This document shows positions 19,301 through 30,670 of a stretch of DNA of 64,000 nt, piece after piece; position 1 is the first letter of the stretch, and the number at the start of each line of letters is the position of its first letter. Both the position numbers and the translations under genes were made by a program. The stretch is from Seminavis robusta (taxonomy: Eukaryota > Bacillariophyta > Bacillariophyceae > Naviculales > Naviculaceae): NCBI GenBank assembly GCA_903772945.1, contig CAICTM010000216.1, forward strand, positions 26,067 through 90,066, given 5' to 3'. Below the pieces are notes generated by a model that was not told the DNA's origin, did not search any database, and was given only the letters and a program-made list of their open reading frames with translations.

Positions 19301-21816
19301 ACAACATCCAGTTGCTTCAATACCGAAATACCTGTATCAATTGCATCGAGGAGCTTGTTTCTCGCCTTGTACGACAGGATTCGGATTCGGTAGGCAGGAA
19401 TCTTCTCCAGCAAGGTTTTCGTTCGGCAAAGAACTTCTGAAATTGCATCGTCCATCTTTTCGAATTGTGCGCTCATGTAAGCCGTGTCAGCTGCCAGTGT
19501 ATAAAGTGACAGACACAAGTCGTAGTGTGCATCCCATGCAATGTCGACTGCCCCCACCAACCGAATCCCCGTGGACACGTAAACATACGACGAATTGTAT
19601 GCTGCAGTGTCGGCCCCTCGCTTCCCCGCTGCCAGATTCAGCTTTGCCAATCGAAGCTTCTCCTCGTCGTCAGTCACGAGCGACAATCCACTATTGAACT
19701 GATCGACAATCTCAAAGATCTGTTCCATCTCTTCATCTGGAACGTCCGATTGTTGACCCAAAAGAATCTTCCCCAGCGAATAATGTCGTCTGGGTCGCTC
19801 TTGCTCCGAGAGGATCGACAGGGCTGCCTGCTGCACCCGATCGTGCAGGAAACGGTAGATGTTGTTGGCACCATCTTCCGACAAGATCAGCCCCTCCTTT
19901 CGCGCCACCTCCAAGAGCGATTCCGTTTGCGGCAAGGATAGTCCTCTCTCTGCTGCAACGACATGGGCTGAAAAGCGTGCCCCAACACATGCTGCCGTAC
20001 ACAAACATTCGAGCAAGTTGGGCTCCAGTCGCTGCAGTTTTTGGGCCATGAAATCCACCACATTGTCCGTGCTGGTCAACTGTTGTATTGCCTCTGTATT
20101 CCACTGCCACTTCTCGGATGGCCAGTCGAACTGGACATGACCTTGATCGTACAAGTCCTGCAAAAACTGCCGCGTAAAGAAGGAATTACCTCGTGTCTTT
20201 CTGTAGGTCAAATCGGTCAACTCGGAGACATTTGGCTGTTGACTGGTGGTCGTATGCAGCGTGTCTGTAATCATGAGATGCACGTGTTCGCGCTGCAAGT
20301 TTTCCACAAGAATGGTGTGTATTGTCGTCTCACTGGATGGTTTGGCGGATCGAATGTGATCCATGGTTCGCACAAAGGGATGAGACGGACCGACTTCATT
20401 GTCTCGATAGGCACCAACAATGAGAAAGTGTCCATTTTCCGGATCCAACGCCAAGGCTTGCAAGAGTTCCAACGAGGACGAATCGGCCCATTGGGTATCA
20501 TCCAGAAAGAGCACCAACGGAGCCATGGCACAAATGGCCCGGAAAAAGCTTTTCATCACGTACAGGAATCGATTCTGCGCTTCCTTTCCTGCCAATTCTG
20601 GAATGGCCGGCTGCTCGGCACCAATAATGGATCCCATGGAGGGCACGAGTTCTAAAACGACACGTCCTTCATTCCCTACAGCTTGTCGGAGTCGTTCTTT
20701 CCATGCGTTCAGTGTCACTTCGTCTTGTTGTTTGAACAACCAAGTGACCAGGTTTTGCAGTGCCAAGACAATGGCATGATAGGGGACGCGTCGGGATTGA
20801 TCAAATTTGCCAGATATTCGCAACGTGGGATGCGTTTGTTCGACCAGTGCGGTTTTCCCCGTACCACTGTATCCGGCAACCCAAATCACTTCGAGTGTTC
20901 CCTTGGCAATGACTCGATTCATAATGGTAATCAGTTGCTGTACCTGAGTTTGTCGTCCATACAGCCGTCCCACTGGCAAGTGCCAGCATCCCATGTGATG
21001 TCGCAAACCACTATTATTGGGAACTGTGGTGGTGTATTGTTGTTGGTGTTTTTGCGCCTCTTGCAGATCCAACCACAATCCTTGTGCCGATTGATACCGA
21101 TCGTTGGGGTTCTTTTCCAGCAACGTGTCCACGATATCGGCTAAAATTGTGGGAATGCTGGGATCCTGGTCGGTGACGCGTTTGGGCTTCATGGCGATAT
21201 GAAAATGAATGAGTTCCATGGGATCGAGCGGCGTCATGACGGCAAAAGGCAAATTACCAGTCAAACAGTGATAGAACACCACACCTAGACTATATAGGTC
21301 ACTTCGGTGGTCTACAGTGCGATTTTGCATTCGTCCCGTTTGTTCCGGCGACACAAAACAGAGATCAGGTCCATAATGAGATGTTCCTTCTGCTGAAATG
21401 TTGCTGTTGTTGCTGCTGCTAAAATCATGGTTCAGAATAATGTCCTTGCCCGCATTGACCAAGCAATCATTGGCATCACTAGTGTCGTCGTCCCTGGTGG
21501 TGGTCAACAAAAAGACCAGTTGACCATCATCTTGTGTGGCTGTAGTGGAAGTACCATTACGGCGAGTCTCGTCATCGTCGTCTAACAATAAAGACGCCTG
21601 AATTTTGATTCGGTCCGTGGAGAGATGTCCATGCAGCTTTCCAGAGGCATGAAAGGACTTGTGCAAACGCTCTGTAATGCCCAAGGCCACGGGAAAGAAA
21701 TCCTTCAGGCTCAGCTTTCCCAGAGACGACAGAGAGACCGTTCCTGATTCAAGCTCCTCAGTCCTACCGGTACCACCGCCGTCTTCAGGACTGTTGGGGA
21801 CTTCCTCAAACACCAT
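16336..21816 (-). CDS. multidomain adenylyl cyclase: pseudokinase-AAA-GAF-cyclase
   Basis: The four-exon model is 21816-17127, 17045-16854, 16754-16651 and 16560-16336, giving 1736 residues. Residues about 25-255 match the kinase-like head of bacterial multi-sensor kinases (FVSPEQTGRMQNRTVDHRSD, DLYSLGVVFY), but the catalytic loop reads HGHLS and no DFG is seen, so it is a pseudokinase. Next is a P-loop ATPase domain with Walker A GYSGTGKT (315-322) and Walker B LVLFLDD (434-440). A long helical TPR-like region, a GAF domain (about 1290-1450) and a coiled coil follow. The C-terminal class III cyclase has metal ligands Asp1515 (FSDIV) and Asp1559 (GDAY). Lys1555 with Asp1628 (DIWG) is the adenine-selecting pair, so the product should be cAMP; Asn1635 and Arg1639 are also present. 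There is no transmembrane segment. It is divergent from the GPCR gene 751 bp away. Confidence 0.88.
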
Positions 21817-22567
21817 TCTCTGGACTTGTACTTGCAGCTCTTGTAACTTGGTCTTTAGACTACCTCAAAACTGGACAACAAAAGTGGAGGGCCCGGGGAC
21901 ATGAGAAAATGAGGAGAGTGCTTTGTCATTCTCGATGGCGTCCTGTGCGTAATAATTCTCATGCTCGAAATCTATTCGATTGACTATTCGACTTGATTCG
22001 AAGAGGTTGAACTTGGAAGCTCCCTGCAGTTTCACGTTCGGATTTTAGCTAGAAAAGAATTATTGATACAGTCATAGTGTTATTGTTATTACAACAGCGT
22101 GATCTTCAATAATAGTAAATAAGTAAGAAACACTTGCAGTGACGGTACGGCGACGCTACGGCGACGTCAAGCCTTTGTTCACCTTTGTTCTTGAAGAACA
22201 GCAAGAAAAAGTCAACTGGGACTTGATCTTGTTTTAGTAGAATGCTTGGTGGTACAGTACTGGTGCTGGTGGTACTGGTACCGCTGTACCGCGTACGGCA
22301 TTACCAGGTACACAGAAAGTACGTGCTTACTGAGTACTATGTACCAGGTACCGGTTACCGGTGTCGGAGACCGAAAGGAGGAAACACAGCTTCGCCAAGG
22401 CTTGCAGCTGGCTTTTTCGTGCTTGGGCCTTGGGCTGGCTGGGGGAGTTTCGCTCGAGCGAGAGCACAGAAAAGACTTCAAACCTGAACGAATGCCTCCC
22501 TGGTACCTGGTACTACATGTCTACAAGGAGTCAAGTCCACAAGTCGCTTGCAGCTTAGCTTGCCACC
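21817..22567. promoter_or_regulatory. divergent promoter, adenylyl cyclase / class C GPCR
   Basis: These 751 bases separate the two start codons and must hold both promoters. They contain GACGTCA at 22163-22169, a 7-of-8 match to the cAMP-response element TGACGTCA. They also hold a cluster of GGTACTGG, TACCGGTA and GTAC repeats at about 22250-22370. The GPCR start lies in a strong context, GCCACCATGG. The CRE reading is suggestive only, since such a match arises easily by chance. Confidence 0.5.
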
Positions 22568-25374
22568 ATGGTGTTTTCTCCGAGAACAACTTTCTTTGAC
22601 ATCATCCACTATGAGCCAGAAGAGGAGGAGTTGGAGCTACCAGAGGGAAAGTCTCTGCCGCATTTCGATTACTATGAGAAGCTTCGCCGAAATCGATTCA
22701 TCCCCTCTGTTGTCTACGAGAACTCCAGTATCGTCGGTATCCCAGCTCATGTCACTCCTCTCGGCAACAGTAAGAATGGTATGACATCGATTCGATTGGC
22801 TCATATAGCCAGCGTGATGGCCGTGACCAATCCCATCTACTGGAGAATCGATCCCATCTGGAACAATGTCCAGGCCGCTGCGGTGTTGGCACTCAAACAT
22901 CTCAACGAACGGAGTGGTCGCATAATTCATGATCTCCCCGAACGAATGCAAGCCTGTCCCGACTTGTTCTTTACCATGGATCTCTACGACTCTTTATTCA
23001 GTCCCATCCATGCTGCACGACAATTCACGGGTCGCATTGTCAATCGACAACACTCCCTGGCCACTCCACTTCCCATGGCTCTGTCGGGAGCCACACGCAG
23101 TGAAGTTTCCGAAACATTGGCCACATTGGCCGGTGTGATGGGAATCCCACAAGTCTCTCCCGTTTCCTCCTCAGATTCCCTCGACAATAAAAGTGTCTTT
23201 CCCCTCTTTTGTCGCACCACATCCTCCAATCAAGGCATGGCCCGAGGATTGGCCGCTCTGGTCCATAACTGGGGCAGTGACAAGGACAGCAGCAATAGCA
23301 ATCTCCATGTGGCCATTCTCTATGCACGCAACACGGTGGGATTGTCCCATCACAAACACTTTTCCAATGCCGCACGAAGCATGGGGATGCACGTGTTTGG
23401 AGCGCCCTATGAAATCAATAATCCAGCATCACTCGACAAGGCCATTCAGAGTGTCATTGATTCGGGATACCGCTACATTTCCTTGGCTCCCGAGTTGGGA
23501 GGATTTGCTGGCATGGCACAACGTGCCTATGAGTTGGGGTTGGGAGGCAGTGGCCAGAGCCAAGAGTATGTCTTTTTGTTATCGGAAACCAACATGGAAA
23601 TCATTAGTGCTGGCTATGCACTCCCACAGGCAACCCATTATGGAGCAGCATCTCTACTGAATGGATCTTCCATGGTCCTGGTATCCTTTCCTCCCAGCCA
23701 AGATTATCAAGATGCCATGCAGGAAGACTTTTTGGATAATCCACATGTCATGGACTATTACATCCAAAAGCATCCCTCCCAACAACTCTTTCTGCAGGAA
23801 GCCTTTAGCTTTGATCCCATACACGATGCATTGCGCAACAACTTTGCTGGGGCTTTGCAGTATTCCCAGTACGATGTTATCATGGCATTAGGACTGGCAG
23901 CCTGTCAAATGGAAGATCCATTCTTTACTGGCCAGCAACTCTTTCAAGCCATCAAAAACTTGACCTTTACAGGACTGACCACAAACATCAAATTCATGAA
24001 TGAGACTTGCTCTAGAGACATGACCACATTGCAATACGCAGCCTACAACTTTGTGGCCAAACCAGTGGATGACAATGGCTTGATTCGATTCGACACCATT
24101 ACCAATGCCCACATCCACTTGTATGCCAACACCACTACGGGCAAAGTCCACGAGGTGGTGGAAATCTTGGCTCCCTACACCTACCGAGATGGTACGGGCA
24201 ATCCTCCAGCAAGTATCCCTCCTGTACACATGGAAATGAACCATGTTTCTCTAGGAGTGCAGATTCTGGGCTGGATCTTGGCGGCTTTGGTCATCATCCT
24301 GGCCGTGTCCTTGGCCGGTTGGACCTTTCTCCGACGCAACACACAAGTGGTCAAACAGAGACAGCCCATTGTAAGTCACGAAATGAATGCATGTATGTCC
24401 CACCAATCACAAAGTAAGCCATCATGACAACTCACATGTGCCTTTCTCGTCCAATACTCATGTAGTTTCTGTGGGTGTGCTGCATGGGTGCTATTCTCAT
24501 GGCAGCGGCCATTATCCCCATGAGCCTCCAAGAGCCTGTGGAGAACTTGGATGCTGTCTGCATGTCCACGGTATGGCTCATTTCCGTGGGCTTTTCCACC
24601 GCCTTTGCAGCATTGAGCTCCAAGACATGGCGAGTGAACACAATCTTTCGACATGCCCAGCGATTCCGTCGCATACAAGTGAGAAATCGTGATGTTTCCC
24701 TGCCGGTGGTTGTAATCCTGGTCATCAATTTGACTCTGCTCTGTGCCATGCAAGTAGCAGCACCGCTGGTATGGGAACGTGTCGTGGTTCAAAACTTTGA
24801 TCGATATGGTCGAGTCCAGGAATCGTATGGGACCTGTTCGGCTTCGAGTTCCACTACCCAGTGGCTATTAGGATCCATCTTTTTCCTCAACTTTGCCGCC
24901 GTGTTGTTGTCCAACATCCAAATCTATCTGTCCCGCAATTTGCCAGACGATCTGAGTGAATGCAAGGAAGTGGCCTTTTCCATGTTGATGCTGTTGGAAG
25001 TGTGCTTGGTGGGCATTCCAGTTCTCGCAGTGGTCCACGATGTGCCGACGGTCCGGTTTCTGATTGCCAGCTTGATCATTTTTGTGGTGTGCCTTGCCAT
25101 TTGGGTACCACAGCTGCCCAAAAACCAGAAAGATCGACAACGAGTGTTCAAGGCCAGTCACGTTGCCAAAAGCTCCGACGCAACGGATTATCGTACCGGT
25201 ATCCCCTCCTCTTCCGTACGATCATCCGAACGCAATCCTCGGAACGGTGGGGACGTTTCATCCTCCCGGACAGGTGGTGCCAGCAGGGGCAGGGCAGGGG
25301 TAAAGGAATCCAACAAGAGATGGCAAGAAGAGAAGGAGGCGGAAGAAACAGAGAACCATGAAATGATTCTGTAG
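22568..25374 (+). CDS. class C GPCR, GABA-B receptor-like
   Basis: The two-exon model is 22568-24370 and 24466-25374 (intron 95 bp, phase 0), giving 903 residues. The start is ATG in GCCACCATGG. Residues about 60-540 form a periplasmic-binding-protein/ANF-type ligand-binding region (AAVLALKHLNERSG, SEVSETLATLAGVMGIPQVSP, TSSNQGMARGLAALV), as in metabotropic glutamate and GABA-B receptors. Seven membrane helices follow, starting with LGVQILGWILAALVIILAVS (about 562-588), with the conserved RQPIFLWVCCMG after it. The helices end near FVVCLAIWVPQLP, and a Ser/Arg-rich cytosolic tail completes the protein. No classical signal peptide is seen at this start, so the N-terminus is either incomplete or unusual. 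The ligand could be an amino acid or GABA-like compound, inferred from family only. Confidence 0.85.
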
Positions 25375-25890
25375 CTAACTTTTATTTCTGAAGTATCACT
25401 CTAGCTAGCCAGACTATTGCCAGCAGACGTCGACCTCACTTTGGTTTGTCCCAGCCTCATTTTTTTTCATTCATTAGATCCTTGTGGTTAAGCCTTCAAC
25501 ATTGGTTATATCTTCAGGTATCGACGGTATTCAGAGCAACAGTCCCAAGAGGTTTTCAAAGATCAATTCCAGGCGCGTCTCACTGTTGATTGCGATCTTT
25601 CGAATGAAGCCAGATTTCGGCGACAGAATTCTTTAAAATTGAAGGCTCCGACAAGGCCATCACGAGTACTTGGTTGTCGTTGTTGTGGCTCGTGGACTGA
25701 CTCACTCGGAAGGTTGGCTTCCAAGTTTTTATTAATGTTTTGATCAGCGGATTAGGACAATACTACCGGTAGAAGCAGAGGAAAGAGCTGTTGGACTGTC
25801 GAAAAGAAGATTGGGACTTGAAAAAGAAAAAAAGAGAGGTGCTAGCTAGCCAGTGTCAACAGCTCTTCGGTACCTACCATAGAACACACC
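25375..25890. other. intergenic, no gene seen
   Basis: The 3' flank of the GPCR gene and the promoter/leader of the U-box gene. Nothing else is recognised. Confidence 0.4.
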
Positions 25891-28038
25891 ATGTCACCGC
25901 CGCAAAGCCCCGACGAAAAGCTCCGCGACCAGGACATTCAATCCTTGCTGGAAGCGGGCGTGGGCATGATCCAATTGGAAGACTTGTATGGCCCCAAAGC
26001 GGTTCATAGAGTAGCAGAGGCGTATATTACGAGTAACCTTGACCCCACCGACGACAAGGACGCCAACAAGAAACATCAAGACCGTCGCTCCAAGTTGGCC
26101 ACGTTACTCTTTCTACGGGCTCCGTCGTCGTCCCTCCAATCCATTACGAAAAGTTCCGATGTCGTGGACGCGGTCTTTGAAGCACTCGTGGCAGATCCAG
26201 AAGATCCCCTCTTGATGGATCCTCTGTTGCACACGCCTCTGCATGATCCCGTCGTACTGAGTTCCGGGATTATTGTCGATCGATCCACCGCCATGGATCC
26301 TGTCACGGGAAAACTGCGTCTCCACAAATGCCCCTATCGACGCATTCCAATCCACTTGCCCGTCTACGAAGTACTGCCACTGCAAGAACGCGTGCGAGAA
26401 TGGGAACGGGCTCGATTAGAACGCTGTGTCTCGGTGGCGGCGACCATGGTAGCACACAAACAGTTCGAACGGGCCGAAAAGGTATTTACCATTTCTCATG
26501 GCTTTTTGCAAGAACATCAACATCGACTTGAAAAAATTGGAATGCACGCTGACTTGCAGCAATTGCAGCAGCAACAACAACAATACCCAACGAGTGCTAC
26601 CAACAGTGGCGCTCCCAAGCATCAAGCCAGAGAAATTCTACTACTGGCCCTCCAGCTGGCCCAACTCGAACGGGAGCTACCCGGAGTCAAGGACGATGTC
26701 CCACGGACGGTCGACATTCATCGACGATTGATTGCCGTTGCCAAGGCTTGCAGTACCGACAAGGCGGATTTGGAGACGCTTGTCATGGCCTGTTTGGAGG
26801 ATTGCTGGAAACGATGTTCCATTTTGTTGGCATTTGCCGGAAAGAATGCATCCGACAAGGCATTGGGCATCCGACATGCATTTGCCCCCATGATCAAATA
26901 CACCACGCTGATGCAGTTGAGTTTGTTTGACGAATTGCAAAAGCTATGCCACTTGGATCTGACACTGGCCAAGCACGTGGAAGATGAACCCAGTATTTGG
27001 AACTGCCGGCGAGTCTTATTAAAGCTGTTGCCCGAAAAGGAACGGGCAGAATTCTTGCAAACCGAAGGCATTACCGGAGAGGAAGAAGATTTGTATTATC
27101 ATCTCCTCTACGATGCATCGTTGTGGAATCAGGAAAAGTTTACCGATCCAGCCATTGGACTGGTTCATTTTGGCTCCAGTTCGTCCGCGGCAACACGCAA
27201 CAGCAGCGACGAACACGATGATCCCGCGCCGACTGAAACCTCGGGCCTCCTTTGCAAGGTCAATCTGAATCCGCACCCCAAGGGCGATCATTGGATTGAA
27301 GTGGCCTTTCGACCCGACAATATACAATCTCCAGGACATTTGAATTCCATCTTGTCGCAGCATGGTGATGGTACCGGCTGGGAGATTCGCTGTGCGGTAC
27401 GTCCCCGAGCTGGAATCAATTTTGGAAAAGTCTTTTTGATGCACAATCACAAGGTGGAGCGACGAGACTCGGGTGGGATTCATGTCGAAGCGCTTTGGAC
27501 CACTACGAGTAAAAATAATGGGAAGACGCAACACAATGAATTCACCAACACCAAGGTGCCATTAGAGATTGGGACATGGTACCATGTCATCCTGGCTTAC
27601 TGTCATGAGCTTGGCACGTTGTCGCTGTATGTGAATGGACAAGTGGTGCGTCGTCAAGTTACCGGCGACTTTGTTCCCTCCAAGGGACCCATGGCGCAGC
27701 CGCGAATGGGACAAAACATGCAATGGTTGGAACGACGATTTCAAGGATGGGTTGCCTTTGCAGGAGGAGGATACGAATTGCCCGTGAATGGCAATGATTT
27801 CGACGCGCTGGATGACTACGTCCAGAAACTCACCAAGGCGCGGTTGTCCAAACTGCCCAAGCAACCAGCCTTGCATCATCCCAAGGCGGAAGACGAAGAA
27901 GACACTAGTAGTGGTGTTGGAGACTCCATCAGTTGCATGGAGAGTATGAGTATGAGCAGTGCCAGCGCCTTGGGCTTTGAAGACGAGCACGAGCACGACG
28001 ATAGTGCCAGTGATCACGACGGCCCAGAAGTTGTCTAA
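25891..28038 (+). CDS. U-box E3 ligase-like protein with C-terminal LamG-like domain
   Basis: This single-exon gene encodes 715 residues. Residues about 109-171 match the U-box pattern: MDPLLHTPLHDPVVLSSG, then IIVDR, then HKCPYRRIPIHLPVYEVLPL and a helix ending VREW. The U-box is a zinc-less RING fold that recruits E2 ubiquitin-conjugating enzymes. The middle (about 170-430) is helical, with a poly-Gln stretch near 225. Residues about 480-660 read as a concanavalin/LamG-like jelly-roll: VNLNPHPKGDHWIEVAFR, GTWYHVILAYCHELGTLSLY and VNGQVVRRQVTGDF. The tail is acidic and Ser-rich. It is probably a soluble ubiquitin ligase whose jelly-roll recognises the substrate. I do not know a characterised protein with this pairing. 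Confidence 0.65.
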   Translation: MSPPQSPDEKLRDQDIQSLLEAGVGMIQLEDLYGPKAVHRVAEAYITSNLDPTDDKDANKKHQDRRSKLATLLFLRAPSSSLQSITKSSDVVDAVFEALVADPEDPLLMDPLLHTPLHDPVVLSSGIIVDRSTAMDPVTGKLRLHKCPYRRIPIHLPVYEVLPLQERVREWERARLERCVSVAATMVAHKQFERAEKVFTISHGFLQEHQHRLEKIGMHADLQQLQQQQQQYPTSATNSGAPKHQAREILLLALQLAQLERELPGVKDDVPRTVDIHRRLIAVAKACSTDKADLETLVMACLEDCWKRCSILLAFAGKNASDKALGIRHAFAPMIKYTTLMQLSLFDELQKLCHLDLTLAKHVEDEPSIWNCRRVLLKLLPEKERAEFLQTEGITGEEEDLYYHLLYDASLWNQEKFTDPAIGLVHFGSSSSAATRNSSDEHDDPAPTETSGLLCKVNLNPHPKGDHWIEVAFRPDNIQSPGHLNSILSQHGDGTGWEIRCAVRPRAGINFGKVFLMHNHKVERRDSGGIHVEALWTTTSKNNGKTQHNEFTNTKVPLEIGTWYHVILAYCHELGTLSLYVNGQVVRRQVTGDFVPSKGPMAQPRMGQNMQWLERRFQGWVAFAGGGYELPVNGNDFDALDDYVQKLTKARLSKLPKQPALHHPKAEDEEDTSSGVGDSISCMESMSMSSASALGFEDEHEHDDSASDHDGPEVV

Positions 28039-28623
28039 CGGTCAAAGGATGCTCATCGCTTTGAAACCAGACCATCGGAAAGACTCTCCAGCTGTGAAAG
28101 CTTGGGCCTTCTTCCTATATGCATGGCTGTTGCCATGCTCGCACGCAGCTTGGATTTTCTGTACATATTGATTACATTTACGTTCGGAGGCCGGTTTAGA
28201 GACACCACCGGCCTGCATGCTATATACTAATAGGACGGTACGAGCTGTACTGCTCCTGACCACGTTGTACATAGACGAATTGATTGCATCACTTTCTATA
28301 TCTACTGCCGCGGTACGAAAGTATTCTTCTTCATGTAGGTTTTGCCCATGTCATCAACATTGACATTCATGTTTGGTTGTCAATTATAAAAGCACCCAGC
28401 AATGCACACAGCAGCCCCTTCATTGCTCAAATTGTAAGGAACCCTTTCTGCCCCAAGGGTGCCATTTTCCAGTGGAACATACTGGACTTGTCCTCGCAGT
28501 CATGTTGCATCCCTCATACCGTATTCTAATGCAACCACGCTGAGCACGGCAGCCTGCTGCGGCTTTTGTGAATCGAATCCAACAAATGTCAGTTCTAAAG
28601 TTGTGGGCCAGCAACAATGGCAT
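28039..28623. other. intergenic between convergent genes
   Basis: Nothing coding is supported. It holds the 3' ends of the U-box gene and of the sulfotransferase-like gene. Confidence 0.4.
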
Positions 28624-30293
28624 TCAGTGTCGTCCGGGATTGCTGTTCTTGTGTATCCAGCAATTTGATTCCTGGGAGAACCCAAAAATGTTGTCTGTGG
28701 TGGGCCCAATCTCTTTGGACAGGGGTACTTCCACATAGTTCACTGTGGGGAAGAGTTCCATGGTTTGTCGTACTCGTTTGGTGTAGGCCTCATAGTAGTC
28801 AAACCACATTAATTTAGTGGCACGAGGATGAGGCGTGACACCCTTTTTTCGGCAGCCGGGGTGACCGGAAAACTTTTTATCCATGGCGCTCCAGCGATGC
28901 AAAGAGGCATGCCAGGATGATGGCTCACGAATTTGTAGCAAAACAGTGCCGTAGGGGTATGCCTTTGCAAATTCTTCCAGACCTCCTTCTAGTACTGGAA
29001 AGTAACAGCCATGAGTGATGTTTCCCCCACTAAAGATATTGAGCTGGGCAAAGACTCACCATCGTCCACAATTCTCCAGAGGAGGACGTTGATCCAGCAC
29101 GTTGGCATGGAAGCACTGGCCAATATTCATAGTTTCTCCAGTGTGTTGCCGCATGGTCCATTGATGTGCCGCAGCATCGAAGCCCATGGCACAGTTAAAG
29201 TAATCGGTAGCTGTTGTTGTGCCACTCTTTTCCATGCTTGCCACAAGGATGGGGAACGTGATGTCATTTGGCCTTGGAAGGTTTTCAGCAATGGTTTGGA
29301 CCCCTTCAGGCATTTGGACATTGTACAGGGGTATGTTGCCTTTGGTTGAATCCACCCAGCAGTGGGGATCGATTCTCAGCTTTGTTTCTAGCTGATCACC
29401 AATGGTTGTGGCTGGGTTGGTCAGGTCAATTTCGATCAATTGCCATCCTGCATGTTTTGCTACAAAATCACGCAAGATCTGATGGTACCTGTTGTAAAAG
29501 CTCATGTAGTGGTCAAGTTTGTGTTCAGTAGGAAACCTGCCACCATGAGATGGGTTTTAAGGTTGCACCATGTGGACCACCGTTCATGAATGTCATAGGG
29601 GAGTCTTTGGAACCATTTTTTAGGTTGTTGTATCATGTTGATAATTATTCCATTGGGCATTGCCTCATACAATGCCTCCAGCGCACCTGGATGCAGGACC
29701 GGATCAAAGCAGAGCTCAGTTGTAATGAAACGCCTGAAGGGTGAACGAGATTCAAACCATGCCAAGTCTTGCCAGATATTGTAGTCGCCACAATCTTGCA
29801 TAATGGGTTTGTGACCTTGGAGATTCTCGAGCATGCATTTGCCAATCGGTTGGCGCAATTTGGAATCTCGAGTTAGGTTGGTGCAGTAGCGCCCAAACTT
29901 GCTGGGAGGACGTCCTCCACAGCCAAAGTACCGAGGAAGAACAGGTTGGTTCGTGCTTGGAAGACTCAGCGAGATGATGGTTGCGTTGGGAATGTAAAGT
30001 TTGTGGGGCAGTGCATCAGCTGTGACATTTTCCTTCAAATGCTCATCTTTGTCCTTTTCCTCCAATTTCACCTGTTTACCTTCCTCACCATCTTTCTTTG
30101 GTTTGCCCATTTCCTCATTGGCGGCTTGTTGGGTAGGTTTGCGCGCGTTTTGGAGAAAGGCATCCAAATGATGGCGGTACCGGTATCCACAACTTGCCAT
30201 GGCAAACAAGACACATCCTAGGAGCAACAGAACCTGTCTGGTACTGCTCTGGTTGTGCTTTGTTCGCTTCTTTTTCAATTTCGATCTCCTCAT
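28624..30293 (-). pseudogene. two-domain sulfotransferase-like type II membrane protein, interrupted
   Basis: Reading starts at an ATG at 30293. A basic N-terminus and one signal anchor (VLLLLGCVLFAMASC) precede two consecutive sulfotransferase-like units. Unit 1 keeps family landmarks (RYFGCGGRPPSKF, IGKCMLEN, CGDYNIWQDL, ERWSTWC), but the PAPS-binding P-loop is replaced by PSTNQPV. Unit 2 keeps a P-loop, SMEKSGTTTATDYF, then IGQCFHAN, PPLENCGRW, CYFPVLEGGLEEF and LLQIREPSSWHASL. Two lesions interrupt the frame. One is a one-base shift near the T run 29555-29558, inside unit 1. The other is an in-frame TGA at 29058-29056, right after CGRW in unit 2. The second could be spliced out as a 30-nt GTGAGT...TTTAG intron and the first as a 32-nt intron, but both are shorter than any intron I would expect. 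It is either a pseudogene or has very unusual introns or sequence errors. It would be Golgi-located if functional. Confidence 0.65.
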
Positions 30294-30670
30294 GGCCTAC
30301 TGTAAACGATGGCTGCAACAGTTCGTGTGATGGACTGACTGTCACTCGACTGTAACCGACAGTCGATAACGCACTTGCTCTTTACTGGCTAGTAGCTAGC
30401 TAGCTACAGTGTAGTACTACGTACCACTGGCTACCGGTAGCTAGCTAGACTACCTAGTAGTACTGTACTGTGTGGATGAAATAATGAAAGACGGTCACAA
30501 ATTTAAAAATGACCATTGCGCCAATTTTTCTGAAGTCTTAGAGCGGTAGTCTGCTCAAGGATTCCACAGTACGACTATAGGTTACTATTTTTGGAAAATT
30601 ACCTGTCTGAACAAAGAAAAAAGTCCGTTTTCTGGAAAAATTGCTCGAGCACAAAATTCAAAAAAAGCCA
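30294..30670. other. divergent promoter region
   Basis: The stretch lies between the sulfotransferase-like gene and the small membrane protein gene. It is crowded with CTAGCTAGCTAG and ACCGGTAGCTAGC runs at about 30390-30470. Confidence 0.45.

Noticed and set aside
20041-20655. 204-codon plus-strand frame inside the cyclase gene
   Set aside because: Antisense shadow of the ATPase region; no motif.
29030-29059. 30-nt GTGAGT...TTTAG intron in the sulfotransferase-like gene
   Set aside because: Too short for normal splicing, and the residues it would remove align with conserved positions of the sister domain; a nonsense change is the simpler reading, so it is kept only as an alternative.
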